The translations under genes and the position numbers were made by a program. 64,000 nucleotides of DNA from Conoideocrella luteorostrata (taxonomy: Eukaryota; Ascomycota; Sordariomycetes; Hypocreales; Clavicipitaceae), in NCBI GenBank assembly GCA_032433595.1, contig JASWJB010000108.1:57307-121306 (forward strand). Reading direction: 5' to 3'. The notes under the pieces were generated by a model. That model did not search any database and was not told where the DNA came from. It worked only from the letters and a program-made list of their open reading frames with translations. Of the stretch, positions 23,701 through 35,302 are shown in pieces; the first letter of the stretch is position 1; each line of letters opens with the position of its first letter.

Positions 23701-26053
23701 TTGTCACGGCTTCCTCAATTGTCTTTTCTCGAAGGTCCAATTCGCCCTCACCCATCATGCGGATCCAGGCTTCAATCCCGCTCAGCGCCCATGGCTCCAG
23801 ACATCTATTGAACTCCGCGGGAGAGAGCTTTGAGGGTACAAACTTCTTCTTTCGCCCACTTGGCAGAGTGATGCTATCGAAAGCACCGGCTGGTGCCACG
23901 GGTGTCGGGTCATAGTCAGAGAAAGTCGGACCTTGTTGTGCAACCTGATGGCGATGCAGTTTCTTTCGTTCTTCCGCCGCATCCGTTCGGGATCTTGCAG
24001 GGGCGTGAACTTGCGGAGTATGACTGTGACCACCGAGAGATATGGACCTCTCCGGATGTAGTATCTGCTGCCCACCAGAATGATAGTACGCTTCAGGACC
24101 TTCGGCCTGGTAATACCGTGCATCTGCGTTCATGGAATGGGACTGTTGATGCTGGGAGCGAACGCTATTATGGACCGAGAGCATCGAACTGCTATCGGAA
24201 CTGGGGCCTGGTGGCAGAGCCGGAAGGGGCCTGGTTGAAATGCCAGGATGGTAGAAGAGATCCTGATACTCCTCTTTTGAGGGCGACTCAGTACCACTCT
24301 GCTGCGAATGTATGGAAACTCGCTCTTCCCGGTCTTTGTCAAAACTAAGCCGGTGAGGCTCTTGCAATCCGCCCGTACCGCCATAATCCATTTCAGCATT
24401 CCTAAACGCTGCGGCATTGTCATAGTTCTCCCGGAGTGAGTTATAGTACCCAGGAGTTGGTAGCGGCCGAGCTCTGTCTTGCACGGAAGATGATCCGAGA
24501 GAGGCATGGTTGCTGCTCGACCCGTCCCAGTCCGTTCCACCAAAGTTGCTCCTATTATTTTGACCCTGCTCCTCAGAAGGAGGAGGAGGAAGAGGAGGAG
24601 AAGGATCGATGGGGTTAGTTTGAGGGTTGATGGGTGTGCCGCTGTATCTGAATGTATTGCCACTGAAGCGCTGGTCATCCAGCTCGGCTTGCCGCATTGC
24701 CAACACGCCTGCTGTGCCCTCGGGATCATCATCGTCATCTTCGTAGCTCGATTGGGTTGGTATTCCGCTGGGAGAGTTTCCTCCCGGCGAATGGGTCGAG
24801 GTAGAGCTATATGTGCGTAACCGTTGGGCCTGTTCATCCGATATCTGGTCATTGATTGGTGATGGCCTACGGTGTGGACGGTATCCATCCCCACCCAACC
24901 TGGCATCAATGTCCTGCATAAGCTGCTCGATATTTTCATCGTCATGCGCCGACGACCGGTCGTGCTCACCCCAAAGCGTCGTCTCTTCCGGCACATCCTC
25001 CATTGGGCGATGGGGTAGCGGAGCGTTCGTTGGATGTCTCTGGAGTCCAGGTGATGTCTGAGGCTGCGAGAAGGGAGAGGTGCCCGGCGAAGTTTGCGAA
25101 TCTGAGCGCTGGCGGCTATGGAATGGACGTTGGTCGTTGGAGGTGGCGTAATTCGGACCTACTGGAATGTGTGAAGTCGACGGGTAAGGAGCTTGATGCT
25201 GTGTTTGATGTGCTCCAGCTGGATAGGGAGCAACTCCATTGGCATGATATCCGGTGTACTGAATGTTTGCATTATGAGTAGGCGGGTCGTATGTTGGGGT
25301 TGAAACTTGAGAGCTGGATCCGGCGACTGATGGTGGGCTAGTGGAAAACGACTGTTGGTAACCAGAGGATGGAGAATATACTTGTTGTGGAAATGTTGAT
25401 GAGTACGCCCCCGGTGGCGACTGTCCATAGCTCGGCGAGGTCGCTGCTGGCATGTAGCCCGGTTCATGCCCATGAACCCCATACCCGGCGTATCCATGGT
25501 ATGTATGTTGCCTCTGAGGAGGAGGTGCGTTTGTGATGGCGTAAGCGGCGGGATTGTAGGTTGGGGGGGTGAAGTTGGTGGTTGGCGGGGACGGGGTGTT
25601 GTAAGAGCCAACATTGGAGGTAGAAGAGCGCGAAGATGGATGAGATTGGTGATGGAGCGAGGTAGATTGCGATCTTTGAAAGCTGGCCGAAGCAGAGGGA
25701 GCAAAATTCTGAGGATTATATGCCGACTGTGACGGAGTCGGAGGAGTCGGGTCTTGATACTGATGCTGATAGCCGGACAAGGCGCTGTTGGTGGAAACAT
25801 AGCGACCGATGGGTGGATTGCCTCCTCCAACAGGGCTTGTCAAGAACAGCTCGTCTTCGCCGCCACGACCTGCCTGGCCAAACGATGAGGTTCGATTGTG
25901 ACTCCGATTGTGGTATGCCGAGTCGTCGCCCGTGTTGAAGCTTGGCCGCCTGCCGACGCGGGAGTCTTGCTGATCAGCTTGCTGGCCAGTTATGGAGTAC
26001 TGGACGGGCGGTACTTGGCCGTAGCGGCGCTGGTCGTCGCTGTGGAAAGACAT
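20754..26053 (-). CDS. rom2: Rom2-type Rho1 guanine nucleotide exchange factor
   Basis: Minus-strand exons 26053-22511, 22453-21806 and 21734-20754 give 1723 residues. I start at MSFHSDDQRRYGQ; an in-frame ATG ten codons earlier (26083) is possible. Residues 1 to about 730 are disordered and rich in Ser, Pro, Gln, Tyr and His. A DEP domain lies at about 740-845 (EFNRCLEPWALSGIEAWIRM). The DH catalytic domain is at about 900-1100 (NILHEIVTGEENYIKQLDIF, FLITPLQRLQRYILLLQ). A PH domain spans about 1120-1290 and crosses the first intron, and a CNH domain lies at about 1305-1665 (DKSLICYPLDVV, AVYVDKHGDV). Proteins of this layout activate Rho1 in the cell-wall integrity pathway at sites of growth. 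It is longer than yeast Rom2, mainly in the N-terminal region. Confidence 0.95.
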
Positions 26054-28652
26054 GTCGGTAGCGATTCGAGGGGCTTGCAGCAAATGCTGCTGCCGCTAAG
26101 GGAAGGAAAGCCGTCGAGATTGATGTTTGTTGGCGCACAGTCAGTCGCACAAAGTTGGACTCGAGGTGTCAGTGTCGGAAGTGGTGTAGTCGACGGTGTC
26201 GAAGGTGTCGCAGCTGAACCCCGCGGGTCAACGTTGTCGCGCCGAGAGCGCGAGCGAGCGGCGACTCGGTGCTTGGAAGCGGGAACAGGGATAGGGATGG
26301 GCTGGTGGTGGTGGTAGTGACCGCCAGGGACATAAGGACCCCATCGAAGACTCCTCTCTCTCCAGCTACCACGTAGCCACGATGGAGGATTCAAGGGTGC
26401 GTCCACCGGGGAATAGTTGACAATAGCTGACAGTATGCGATGACGTTGGGCGGGTTTTTCCAGGAGATACCAAGCAATGCGCTGGGCTAGCACCGAGTCC
26501 TGAACGCAAATCGAATCCAGGAAATGTAAGAGGAAGGCATGAAGCTGCGGATCGGTGTGCGTACGGAGTAGGGCAACTTTTTAGCTGAATAAGGCTGGCA
26601 TCCAAGCATCGCACAGTACTGTGCAGAGCAATGACGACGGAGCGACAGCCTGTAACTTGGTGCAAGTCTGCCCAGACAGGGGGCCTGGCGTTGATTTGTG
26701 GAGTCCCGGCCGGGCAAACTTGGGGTACTTGGATACCAACAAAGCGAGCCCCAAGAGTATCAGCGCTGAGCACTCCAGGGCAGACGGCATGGATACACGT
26801 CAAAATACTCGTGCGGTACCTGTGTCAGTCAATTTCTGTAACAGCTCCTGCCTGGGTCCATCCGAGTTTTTGAGGCTCAAGGCTTGAGGCTTGATCGCGG
26901 CAGCTGCAGCAAAGCGAGAGTGCTTTGGGCAGCAGCTAAATAAGCAAGAGACTTCTGCCACGACGGACGAATTGACCTTTGTGTCGTGTAGTACACGGAG
27001 TATCGTATTGAACGGCTTCAAGAACAAGCCAGCCACACTGCCGGGCGTACGGGCACGGGGTACTCCGCAGGTGCGGATGAGTTCGGCGTGGTTTGAGGCT
27101 GAGCACGCGGGAATTAGCCCAGTTGACGGCTATGGGCAAGAGGGCTCCAAGAGCCGAGCCTGGTTGATCAGGCGAACGAACGACTTGCCACATCACCAGT
27201 TACCACCACATGCTGCGCATCTACCTGCGCATCTACAAAGCACCTGGCACCCAACCGGCCAACCGCATCTTGATTAGTTAAATCACTGACCTGAGAGGCA
27301 GTGCATGTCCTAGCAGCATGCAGCCAGTGAAATGCTGCTCGACGCCCGGATATTGTTCTCTTTGTTCATTTTGCTGTGCGTTGCGCGTGCAGAGTCCTAT
27401 TGCCTCGTCTGGGCACCTCTGCAAGTCACGACGTCACCTCGGCCGAAGTGGTTTGGAGCGCACCCGGAGGCCCCTCCAGCTCACACTGTGGCTTGTGGCC
27501 TGGAACATGCCGATGACGACGCTGACAGAGGCACCCTGACCCTCCTCTATCCTCTGTCTAAGTACGTACTCCGTAAGTTGGCCCACTATCTTCCAGAGGG
27601 CCAGGCATCCAGGTCGGCGTGCCCCTTCCCTCGTTCGTTTTGATACTCAGGTGCCAAATGTCTTACTCCGCAGCTACGAGATGCAATTCGTCCATGGTGC
27701 TGTGCCGAAAGGATGAAAAACCCGAAATTAGCAGTATTCATATTATCGATGATTTTCCTGCGCGGAAATTCTTCTGTGACTTACCTCCCGATTATGGCTG
27801 GGGTAAGATAACAGTACGGAGTGGTTCAGGATGGGCAAGAACGGGCAAACCCCTCCCAAAAAGAAAGTCAAAGTTTCGTCCGGGGCCAGCTCAGACGCCA
27901 AGCTGAGCATACTGAAACACGTTGTCAATAACCAGCTGTCAGAATTAGCGAAATTCTTCATTGTGCACGTCATGGGAGAGACCTCTATGCCGTGCGGAGT
28001 ACGGAGTATAATAAGTCGTGTTGCACATCTATGGCTCACATCGTCCGTCCTACGCTGCAAGTAGAGGAGACTGCTCCAGGAACATACGGAAAGTCCGCCA
28101 TCACTGTCCGGTAATTCACCAAAAATGCTCCTAATTATAAAACATATCATCAGACGATTCGTGAGCGGCTATTTTGGACACGCGGGTCTTGTACGAAGGA
28201 AATCTATTTTGCTTGCTGCCGACCGGGGCCATCCACTTTTCCTTTTGGACTTACCACATCCAGCCAATTACCACTTTAGGTAACCTTCCCCTTCTGGGCG
28301 GGCGGCAAAGTTAGTTATACTCCGTACTCCGTAGCCTCCTGACAAGAAACGATGTATCCGTGTAAGTTTTCGTGCTTGCTTCTTGTGTCCTGCAGTATTG
28401 CTCAGTTCATTATCTCCCGATTGTGAGACCAGAAGCGCTTGGCGCTGTTGGGCTCGGTCAGCACAGCAAGCTAGGTATCAGCAGGAATCGATTGATCTAA
28501 CTAATCGACAAGACAGTATCATAGTCTACAAATGACCAGACAAATACGATTTTTAATATCGAAACGCATATATACATGTAAATATATGCAGTCCTGAGTC
28601 CTGCCGATCCGATCGTCAAAGTATGGCCAGTGGCCGCCTTAGCGTACCAATA
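26054..28652. other. Long intergenic region, Rho GEF promoter side
   Basis: About 2.6 kb with no supported gene. The first few hundred bases are the rom2 leader and promoter. TACGGAGTA/TACTCCGTA copies occur at 26562-26570, 27567-27575, 28000-28008 and 28318-28333 (two overlapping), with several one-base variants between. A plus frame at 27332-27643 begins with a signal-peptide-like stretch but contains one of these elements. Confidence 0.55.
28318..28333 (+). repeat. Tandem TACTCCGTA element pair
   Basis: Two overlapping exact copies, 28318-28326 and 28325-28333, sharing TA. They lie about 330 bases from the 3' end of the MFS transporter gene. Confidence 0.9.
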
Positions 28653-30344
28653 CTACGGCAAATCTCCTTGCCTGTCTATAATTGCCTCCTTCATAAATGG
28701 GCTCCGCGATCTAATCTCCTTCCCCCATCTAACGACCACAAACGGAGTAGCAACAAGGGCCAAAGAGACGAATGCAAGAAGTGTACTGGCCCACTGAAAC
28801 CCAATGTTTGTATACATGGCCGACGCGGCGAGAGGGAGAAAAGCGATAGATGCGTTCTCGACCAACCCAACGGCTGCCAGAGCGCTGGCCGCATACTTGG
28901 CATACGCATCAATGAGGTAGTTTGCAATGCTGATAACGACAGCAGTGGTTCCAAAACCTACCATAGCTAAGCCAACGGTGATTGCCATCCAGTGTACGGT
29001 GGAGTATGCGGCCCATCCATACACAAGCATTCCGCCAGCAATTCCGATGAATCCTCCGATAATTGCCGCATATAGCCTTGCTTCGGGAATGGGTGTTCCT
29101 GGAATTTCAGTGTTTCGAGCAGCAGAAGATTCATACCAGTAGTGGTTAGTTAGTAGAGAAAGCCCTGCTCCCAGAATTTCACCAATGACAATAGCGCTCT
29201 GGACGTACCCTGCCTGGATTGCGTCCCAACCATAAAGCTCGCGATACACTTGTCCCACAGAATGGGTAAACAGGTAAATTGTTCCCAGACTGAAAGCAGC
29301 CCAAATAGCAGCAATAAAAACCACCGATTCCGTGAACAGCATATACAGCGGCCGCTGCAGACTATTCATGATGAGCCGGCCCAGTGGTGTAGGGTCAGAC
29401 TCCTCTACTGTGAGTGCATTTCCTCCCTCATGGCGCATTTTTTTGGCCTTGCATCTCAAAAGAGCTGATGCGCGACTCTCGGGAAGACCAATGAAAATAA
29501 TAGGGAACAGGGCGGCCGTCATAATCAACTCAATGTAACCGATCCAACGCCAGGAGAGAAATTGAAGTATTGTCGCCCCAATCACCGGGCCAAGACTCGT
29601 CGCACCGAGATACACCATAACATATAGACTCACCGGCGCACTTCTGGCTTTGTCTCCTTGGAAAACATTTGATGCTATGCTGGCGACGGCGTCGCTCATA
29701 AGTGGAACACAGCCGCCGGTGAAGAAGCGAATCACTACAAGTGTTGCAAAGTTTTGAGCCAGTCCGATTGGAACCAGCAGGCACATGAAGCAGAAAAAGG
29801 TGCCCAGCAACACGGGCCGAACTCCCAAGTCTTCCATTGCTGGGAACAGGATGAGCGGAAATAGTGCCGCTCCCACACCCCAGGACGTGGTCATCCAGTA
29901 TGGATTTGGGAAAATGGAATCAGATATGCCAAACTCCTCAGCAATAGCCGCATGCGCAACCGAAAGGATAGTCCCGTTCATGGAGCAGGTAAAGCTCGCA
30001 ATAAGCCCAAGCCCAACTGCCCACCATTTCTTCCACAAAGGCCAATTGAAAGGATCTCGGGGATCATCTGGCCCATCCCAGGTGACAATCACAATGTTTG
30101 ATTCATGAAAAGACACTCCTGTTTGCGCAGCGAATCAATACTTGTTCCAAAAATGGAGGGATGTTGTTGACTACTGACCTTCAGTCGGCAATTGCTTTGA
30201 TGCGCCTTTATCAGTTATGAGTCCGCACATCACATTGGACAGGTTTCCCAGATCATTCGTAGTGATGTCTGTGGTCATTACATCCTCTTCAGCTGGACTT
30301 TGTTGGTGGAACACATCAGCGGATGCTGTGACGGTCGTGGCCAT
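28653..30344 (-). CDS. MFS multidrug/polyamine-type transporter (DHA1 family)
   Basis: Minus-strand exons 30344-30179 and 30118-28653 give 543 residues. The first exon encodes a 55-residue cytosolic tail (MATTVTASADVFHQQSPAEE) and splices into GVSFHESNIVIVTW. The block DPRDPFNWPLWKKWW before the first membrane helix is typical of fungal Flr1/Tpo-like H+ antiporters. About twelve hydrophobic segments follow, with RFFTGGCVPLMSDAVASIA at helices 4-5 and a central charged loop (LRCKAKKMRHEGG). It sits in the plasma membrane by family analogy and exports small molecules. It is divergent from a transcription-factor-domain gene, so that protein may be its regulator (inference). The intron is 60 nt. 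Confidence 0.9.
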
Positions 30345-30951
30345 GGTTTGGTTAGTTCACACCTGAAAGAGACGAGGCAGCTGCGAAGAATCTCAGAAAT
30401 GTAAATATAGAAATATGGAAATATAAATTTTGATCATCGCACATAATAATCATTTCTCCATGAGTAGATGTTGAATTCAATAATCACGTGCAGCAACCCA
30501 GCGAAAGCCAGCGATCTGGTGTCATAGCCCCTTTGGTACAGTCTCCAGCACACTACGCGATGGAGGTTTGGACGACCTAAAGAGGTAATTGAACCAACTG
30601 GGAAAGAAGCCGAAAATAGTAATTGGCTGTTAGTTGCCGGGGTAAGACGCCCCACCAGTTGTCAGCCGAAGCTTGTGTTCTGTGTTAACAAACAAGTCGA
30701 AAATGTGCTGCTATTTAGGGATCAACTTTAAGCCGGCAGACACGACAAAATGCGGACAGAAGCGACCCCGTATCGAGCGACTACAGACGAATAACCGACT
30801 AGTTAGCTACCCTCTCGGAGTGGCTTCTCACACCGCTTTCTATACTTTCAGCCTGGTTTTTGAGGTTCAGCCCGTATGAATAGACCCTGTCGTATCTCCA
30901 ATGCGGACGTTTTGATCGACTTGGCAAATTCATTTTCTGGCTTTTCACGAA
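30345..30951. promoter_or_regulatory. Bidirectional promoter region between MFS transporter and transcription-factor gene
   Basis: About 600 bases between two divergent starts. It includes a CACGTG palindrome at 30485-30490, a possible bHLH/bZIP site by sequence only. A plus-strand frame at 30673-30879 carries a string resembling the second half of a Zn2Cys6 cluster (see findings), so part of this stretch may be an upstream or decayed exon of the plus-strand gene. Confidence 0.4.
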
Positions 30952-32844
30952 ATGCCTCAAATACAGCTGTCTTGGCAGCCGGGGTACTCTCTATCCAGGA
31001 AACCCGCAAAAAGGCCAACACCCCGCAGGGCCAACAAGGGACCATCTAGGGAAACAGGCCGACCCCAGCATTTCGAATTCATCTTCGAGCACCCTATGGG
31101 AGACCCGGCGGAAGAATTAGTGTCATCTGTCAATGCCATCGCAAATTCAGGGAACGCCGGAAACTCCGGCGAGCTGGAAGATGACAGCCACGGAGGCTTA
31201 AAGTCGAATAGTGAGCGTCCATTGCCACCGGCCAACCAGCCAAGCAATGGACAAATCATCTTGGCGGAGGATCATGGAACTTATTCTCCCTTTAAGCTCG
31301 CTGAGCCAACCGCTTCTTTCGCGGAGACGCCCAATCAGGCCCGGAGTGATATAATGGTCAGACGGGCGGATGAATGGCAAAGTTTTGAAGCGACTGAAGC
31401 GTCATCAAGTGGTACCCTACTGCAGGGCTTTTGGGCTGCTGATAGCTGTCCTGGGGCTTCCAATATGCGGTCGACCCCAACTGCCACTATTCCAAGTGTA
31501 CTGTACAATAGCTTAACACATCGGTATAAACCCGTATTGGATAGGTGTATGGTACTCTACACTTGCATACCCCTTTGCCGCACGGTTCAGTTTACTAAGA
31601 AGTCCTTCTTTAGATAACAGGGAGTTTTGCAAAATCCCATTGACGTCCGATCTGGCCGTAAATCCGTTTCAATACCATATACATCTTAATTCAGAACCCA
31701 TATTTCTAGTTCACGCTGTTATGGCTCTAGCTGGCCATCACGTTCAAAGCAAGTCCGCACAGAGTCATCGCTATATGGCAGTTCAGGCTCTCCGGGAGAA
31801 CCTTGATTCTTACAGTAACATTAGAGACGCTTATTCCATGCTTGACGCAATCATTGTGCTTTTCTCACTGGATGTTAGTGATAAGCCGCGTGCATCTTAC
31901 ATCTGGTCCTCGCTGACGGTGGACACCAGGAGACACAGTCCGCGTTTGGTAATTGGAGCACACACCTTATGGGAGCATACAGTCTCCTCGAGGCTTGTGG
32001 TGGTATCAAAGTATGGACTATGTCGACTCGGGCAGTGGTTCAGGTAGGAATGCTTACATGGTACGTGGGAACCGATGATGCCAATCCATTTGGACTTACA
32101 GCTGACTTCGGCAGGTGGGACGCCATAACAAGCCTCGTCTCCCAAGAGGAATGTGTTTTCCCTTACGCGTATTTCGAAGCTATATCATCAAAGTATCCTG
32201 ATTGTAAATGGAGCTATTTTGGACTATGTGGGTGTCCTTTTGAGCTTGTCCAAATCGTAATGAGGCTCGCACGGATTAGTGCGGAGAAACGAAAGTCAGC
32301 TTCTATGCAGTTTGTTACGTTTGATGTTAGCATCATATCAGAAATCGAGCAGCGACTTGAGTTATGGCATCATGTTTCCTCAGGTCTAGTTCAAAGCGAA
32401 GAAAGTATGCAACTAGATCAAGACTGTATGCACTGCTCTGAAGCCTGGAGGAACGGCCTACTCCTCTACATATACAGAGCATTTCACTGGCAGCCTGGGA
32501 CCAGCGCTACAATGTGCATTTTGCGCCGCGCCAGGGTTATCATTGATCATGTCCTGGCATGTCGCGACGGAAGCATGATATGTAGGCAGGCTTTACTACC
32601 ATTATTTTTTGCTGGGTGCGAATTAAGAGACCAGTTATTGCGCAGAAATATTATAAGTCTCTGTTCTTCTTGGAATGAAAGGACTAGATATGGTGTGTTT
32701 GGCAGCGCCATCCCGTTGCTGGAAGAAGTCTGGGCAGAGCAGGAGAAGAAAGGATTCGAACATGTTTGGTGGGGTCAAGTGATTGATAAGCAGCATATGA
32801 CTCAGTCTCATATGCCCCTTCGGATGAGGCTCTGCTTCGGTTAG
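30952..32844 (+). CDS. Fungal-specific transcription factor domain protein (Fungal_trans_2 type), N-terminus uncertain
   Basis: Exons 30952-31544, 31621-31873, 31930-32060 and 32115-32844 give 568 residues. The middle and C-terminus are those of the Fungal_trans_2 family: REFCKIPLTSDLAVNPFQYH across the first junction, FLVHAVMALAGHHVQ, LDETQSAFGNWSTHLMGAYS across the second, LLEACGGIKVW, then CVFPYAYFEA and the closing WWGQVIDKQHMTQSHMPLRM. The basic stretch RKPAKRPTPRRANKGPSR near residue 15 normally follows a Zn2Cys6 DNA-binding cluster. No intact cluster is seen upstream, so the gene may lack its DNA-binding domain, use an exon I could not find, or be decaying. It probably acts in the nucleus and may control the divergent MFS transporter (inference). 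Confidence 0.75.
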
Positions 32845-33256
32845 TCGAGAGTGGCTTAATTGCACGGCCGGCAAACCACGAGTTGCAATGTTATGCCACT
32901 GAGGAGTGGGCGGGGAGTGCGGCGACCCATTACAATGATGAAAAAAGCGACCGCTGCATCTGCAAATTTGACAACTACCATATAAATTAAAAGGTGCGAA
33001 CAAAGATCGAGCACATGAGGCCTAGCTTGGGATCATGGTCCGTAAGTGGTTGGAAAATGCGAATGACATTAACCAGGTCTTAGGTCTTACTAGCAGCTTT
33101 CCCGGCGCTGAAGAAAACTCATAATTTTCAGGCCCCACGGTTGTACTATAAATTTCATGCAAGGACTGATCTGTAGGAATTGGCAAGTAAATGCTAGTAT
33201 GCTAGTATGGTGAGCGATCCGAGATATCTTCCTATCATGTAGTTGCGTTTAAAGCA
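32845..33256. other. Short intergenic region before the GH55-like pseudogene
   Basis: No gene seen. The sequence is AT-rich with a short direct repeat, GCTAGTATG, near 33193-33210. Confidence 0.45.
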
Positions 33257-34506
33257 TGGCGGTCCGCTCTCCCAACCGTCGGGTTGTCTCACTCTTCTCG
33301 GAGTCCTGTTGTGGTGACGACTTTCAACAGGAAACATCAACATGCACGTCTCTTCAGTACTTCTTGGTCCAGTGCTTCTACCGTCTCTGGCGCACCCTCA
33401 CACCAAGACTCGGTCTCTGAACTGGTAGAGAATGATGATATCCCACAAGAGAGGACTTACTGGTACGAAAAGATCAAGCATAATGACATCAGTCCCTTTA
33501 TCATTCAAGGTAACAAGTTGAAGGTGCACTGTAAGGTCACAGTCGACTTCGGCGCCGAAAGGTGACGGCGTGACAGATGATACGGATTTGATTCAAGCGG
33601 CTCTGAGCTACAGAAACGGGACCACGCTTCGAAAGAGCTCCGCATGAGGAAAAACCGGTGCACCGGTCGTTGTGTACATGAACAGCGGCACATACCGTAT
33701 CACGAAGCCGCTGTATCACTACACTGATACTGTCAGGATGCGTGATCTCAACGAGCAAGCCTGTTCTCCAAGCTGCTGATACCTCCTCGGACAACTTCAA
33801 GTTTCTCCTATACGAACATGACGACAAGTACAACTCGACAATCAATTTATGCATCGGCCGGAAGAATATTGTTCTGGATTCATCTCATGTCCCGGCAAAG
33901 CGGAATATCATATTGCTCAACTGGGCTATCCGCTAGTTAGAACATCCATTGATCAATGTGCTTTTCCACATGGTAGAACGGGGTGTTGGCCATACCAGTC
34001 TGTCAATGCCGGAGAGCGGCTCGCCTCTCATCATGAACCATTTCCCCGCCAGCCCATCAATCGCCGGCGGATTCCTCGTCGAGTCCATAGGAACTTGGCA
34101 TAACGGTATCGGTTCCAAGCACAATTCCCTGTACCAGATGAATATCCATAAAGCAAGGAACGTTTTTTGTTTGGATTCAAGCAGAGTGAAAAACCTTATT
34201 GGCAGAACAAGAATTCCGGACTCTTGGCACCAGCTCCGTGGGAGAAACTCACCGCTCAGTAGCGATCCTGATTCAGCTGGTATGCTAAGGACGACGCGCA
34301 GTTTCGAATGACTGCGTATCAAATTGTCACCAAGTCGGCGGCTGTGAGCATTTACGGCCATGGATACTGGAAATTCTTTAACGGAATAAACCGAACAGGG
34401 TGCAAGGAAGAGTGCGAGGAGAAGGGCGTCATCTATGAAGAAAACACTAGGCTTTATAGTTTTGATGTAAGCACCCACAAGGTTATTTTTTTCTGTCGTC
34501 CCTCAT
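33257..34506 (+). pseudogene. Broken GH55 / pectate-lyase-fold exo-beta-1,3-glucanase
   Basis: Pieces of one secreted beta-helix glucanase appear in order but in different frames. A signal-peptide-like MHVSSVLLGPVLLPSLA starts at 33341. TYWYEKIKHNDISPFI and VTVDFGA end in one frame near 33560; KGDGVTDDTDLIQAALSY continues one base off and meets TGA at 33645. APVVVYMNSGTYRITKP follows the stop. SKPVLQAADTSSDNFKF and KNIVLDSSHVPAKRNIILLN are in a third frame and meet TAG at 33934. After it come INVLFHMV and MPESGSPLIMN, then directly C-terminal sequence (SWHNGIGSKHNSLYQ, SAAVSIYGHGYWKFFNGIN). The whole is about 400 codons against roughly 750 for the family, so the middle is deleted as well. No functional protein is expected. 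Host role would have been beta-glucan degradation. Confidence 0.85.
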
Positions 34507-35302
34507 AGACTTATCTTATAATAAAAACACACATTCAATGCCGGTTATACCATGCCGGAGAACATTAGCCAACGATACCTTGTCATAGTAATCTGCGGAC
34601 TATCTAACAAACAATCTTCTGCATCTTGCCTGGGTTGCTGGCGAGCGCTTCTCATTCTTAAAAAAAGTTGAGTTTGGTGACATGCCGAATGGTATGTGGG
34701 CTGTTGTACGAGAGGCATTAACTCGTGAGGGCATTTCTTGCAAGAGGGGATTAATTTACAGATGGGGGAAACACGACTACTAGCGGCAGTGATGAGACGT
34801 CAGTATAGGTAACATGTACTCATTCAATTCTACAAGCTGCTTTTACTATATTTGCCTTGGCAGAAAATTTCCGTGTCCGATCGTGTCCATGTTGATACAC
34901 TACTTCGGATCACTACCAGGTGCAGTTCATATGCTGACACGAAAGTTTATTTTTGTTTCGGTCTTTTTGTTTGCTAATTTCTGCTTTTTTAGACGTCTCT
35001 TCTGTTTTATATAAGACAAGTCTTCAAAGACTAATAAATAGTTTAATTTATTACTATTGACCTTTTTGCTGTCTTTGGAGGCGAACTCTTACATGAACAA
35101 GAGCGTTTATCAAAACGCTAATAGAGCAATGGGCTGGTATCTCCGCGTGGGTTTCATTTTATGGATTCCATTAAAGTATGGGGGCAAGAAGGTTAGAAAT
35201 AACATGTGCGATATCCGTTTCTCTCCAAATCGCGTTTCATTAAATGCTATCATCATCAAATCAAATGCCTAATAGCTTGTAGTATGCAACATCTCATATA
35301 TA
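34507..35302. other. AT-rich gene-free stretch
   Basis: Lies between the pseudogene and the 3' end of the dioxygenase gene. It is T-rich with short spurious frames only. It may contain further decayed sequence, but I recognise nothing. Confidence 0.45.

Noticed and set aside
27332..27643. 103-residue plus frame with a signal-peptide-like start (small secreted protein candidate)
   Set aside because: It contains a TACTCCGTA element inside the frame, all other copies but one being non-coding, and the rest lacks cysteine pattern or family features.
30881..31050. Alternative reading of a cysteine-containing frame as the missing zinc cluster
   Set aside because: Cysteine spacing (CGRF.., KCLKYSC) does not fit Zn2Cys6 and the frame is not continuous with the downstream exons.
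7018..34570. Possible 33-bp dispersed repeat shared by 7020-7052 and 34539-34571
   Set aside because: About 25 of 33 positions match, which is expected by chance when all pairs of positions in 64 kb are compared.
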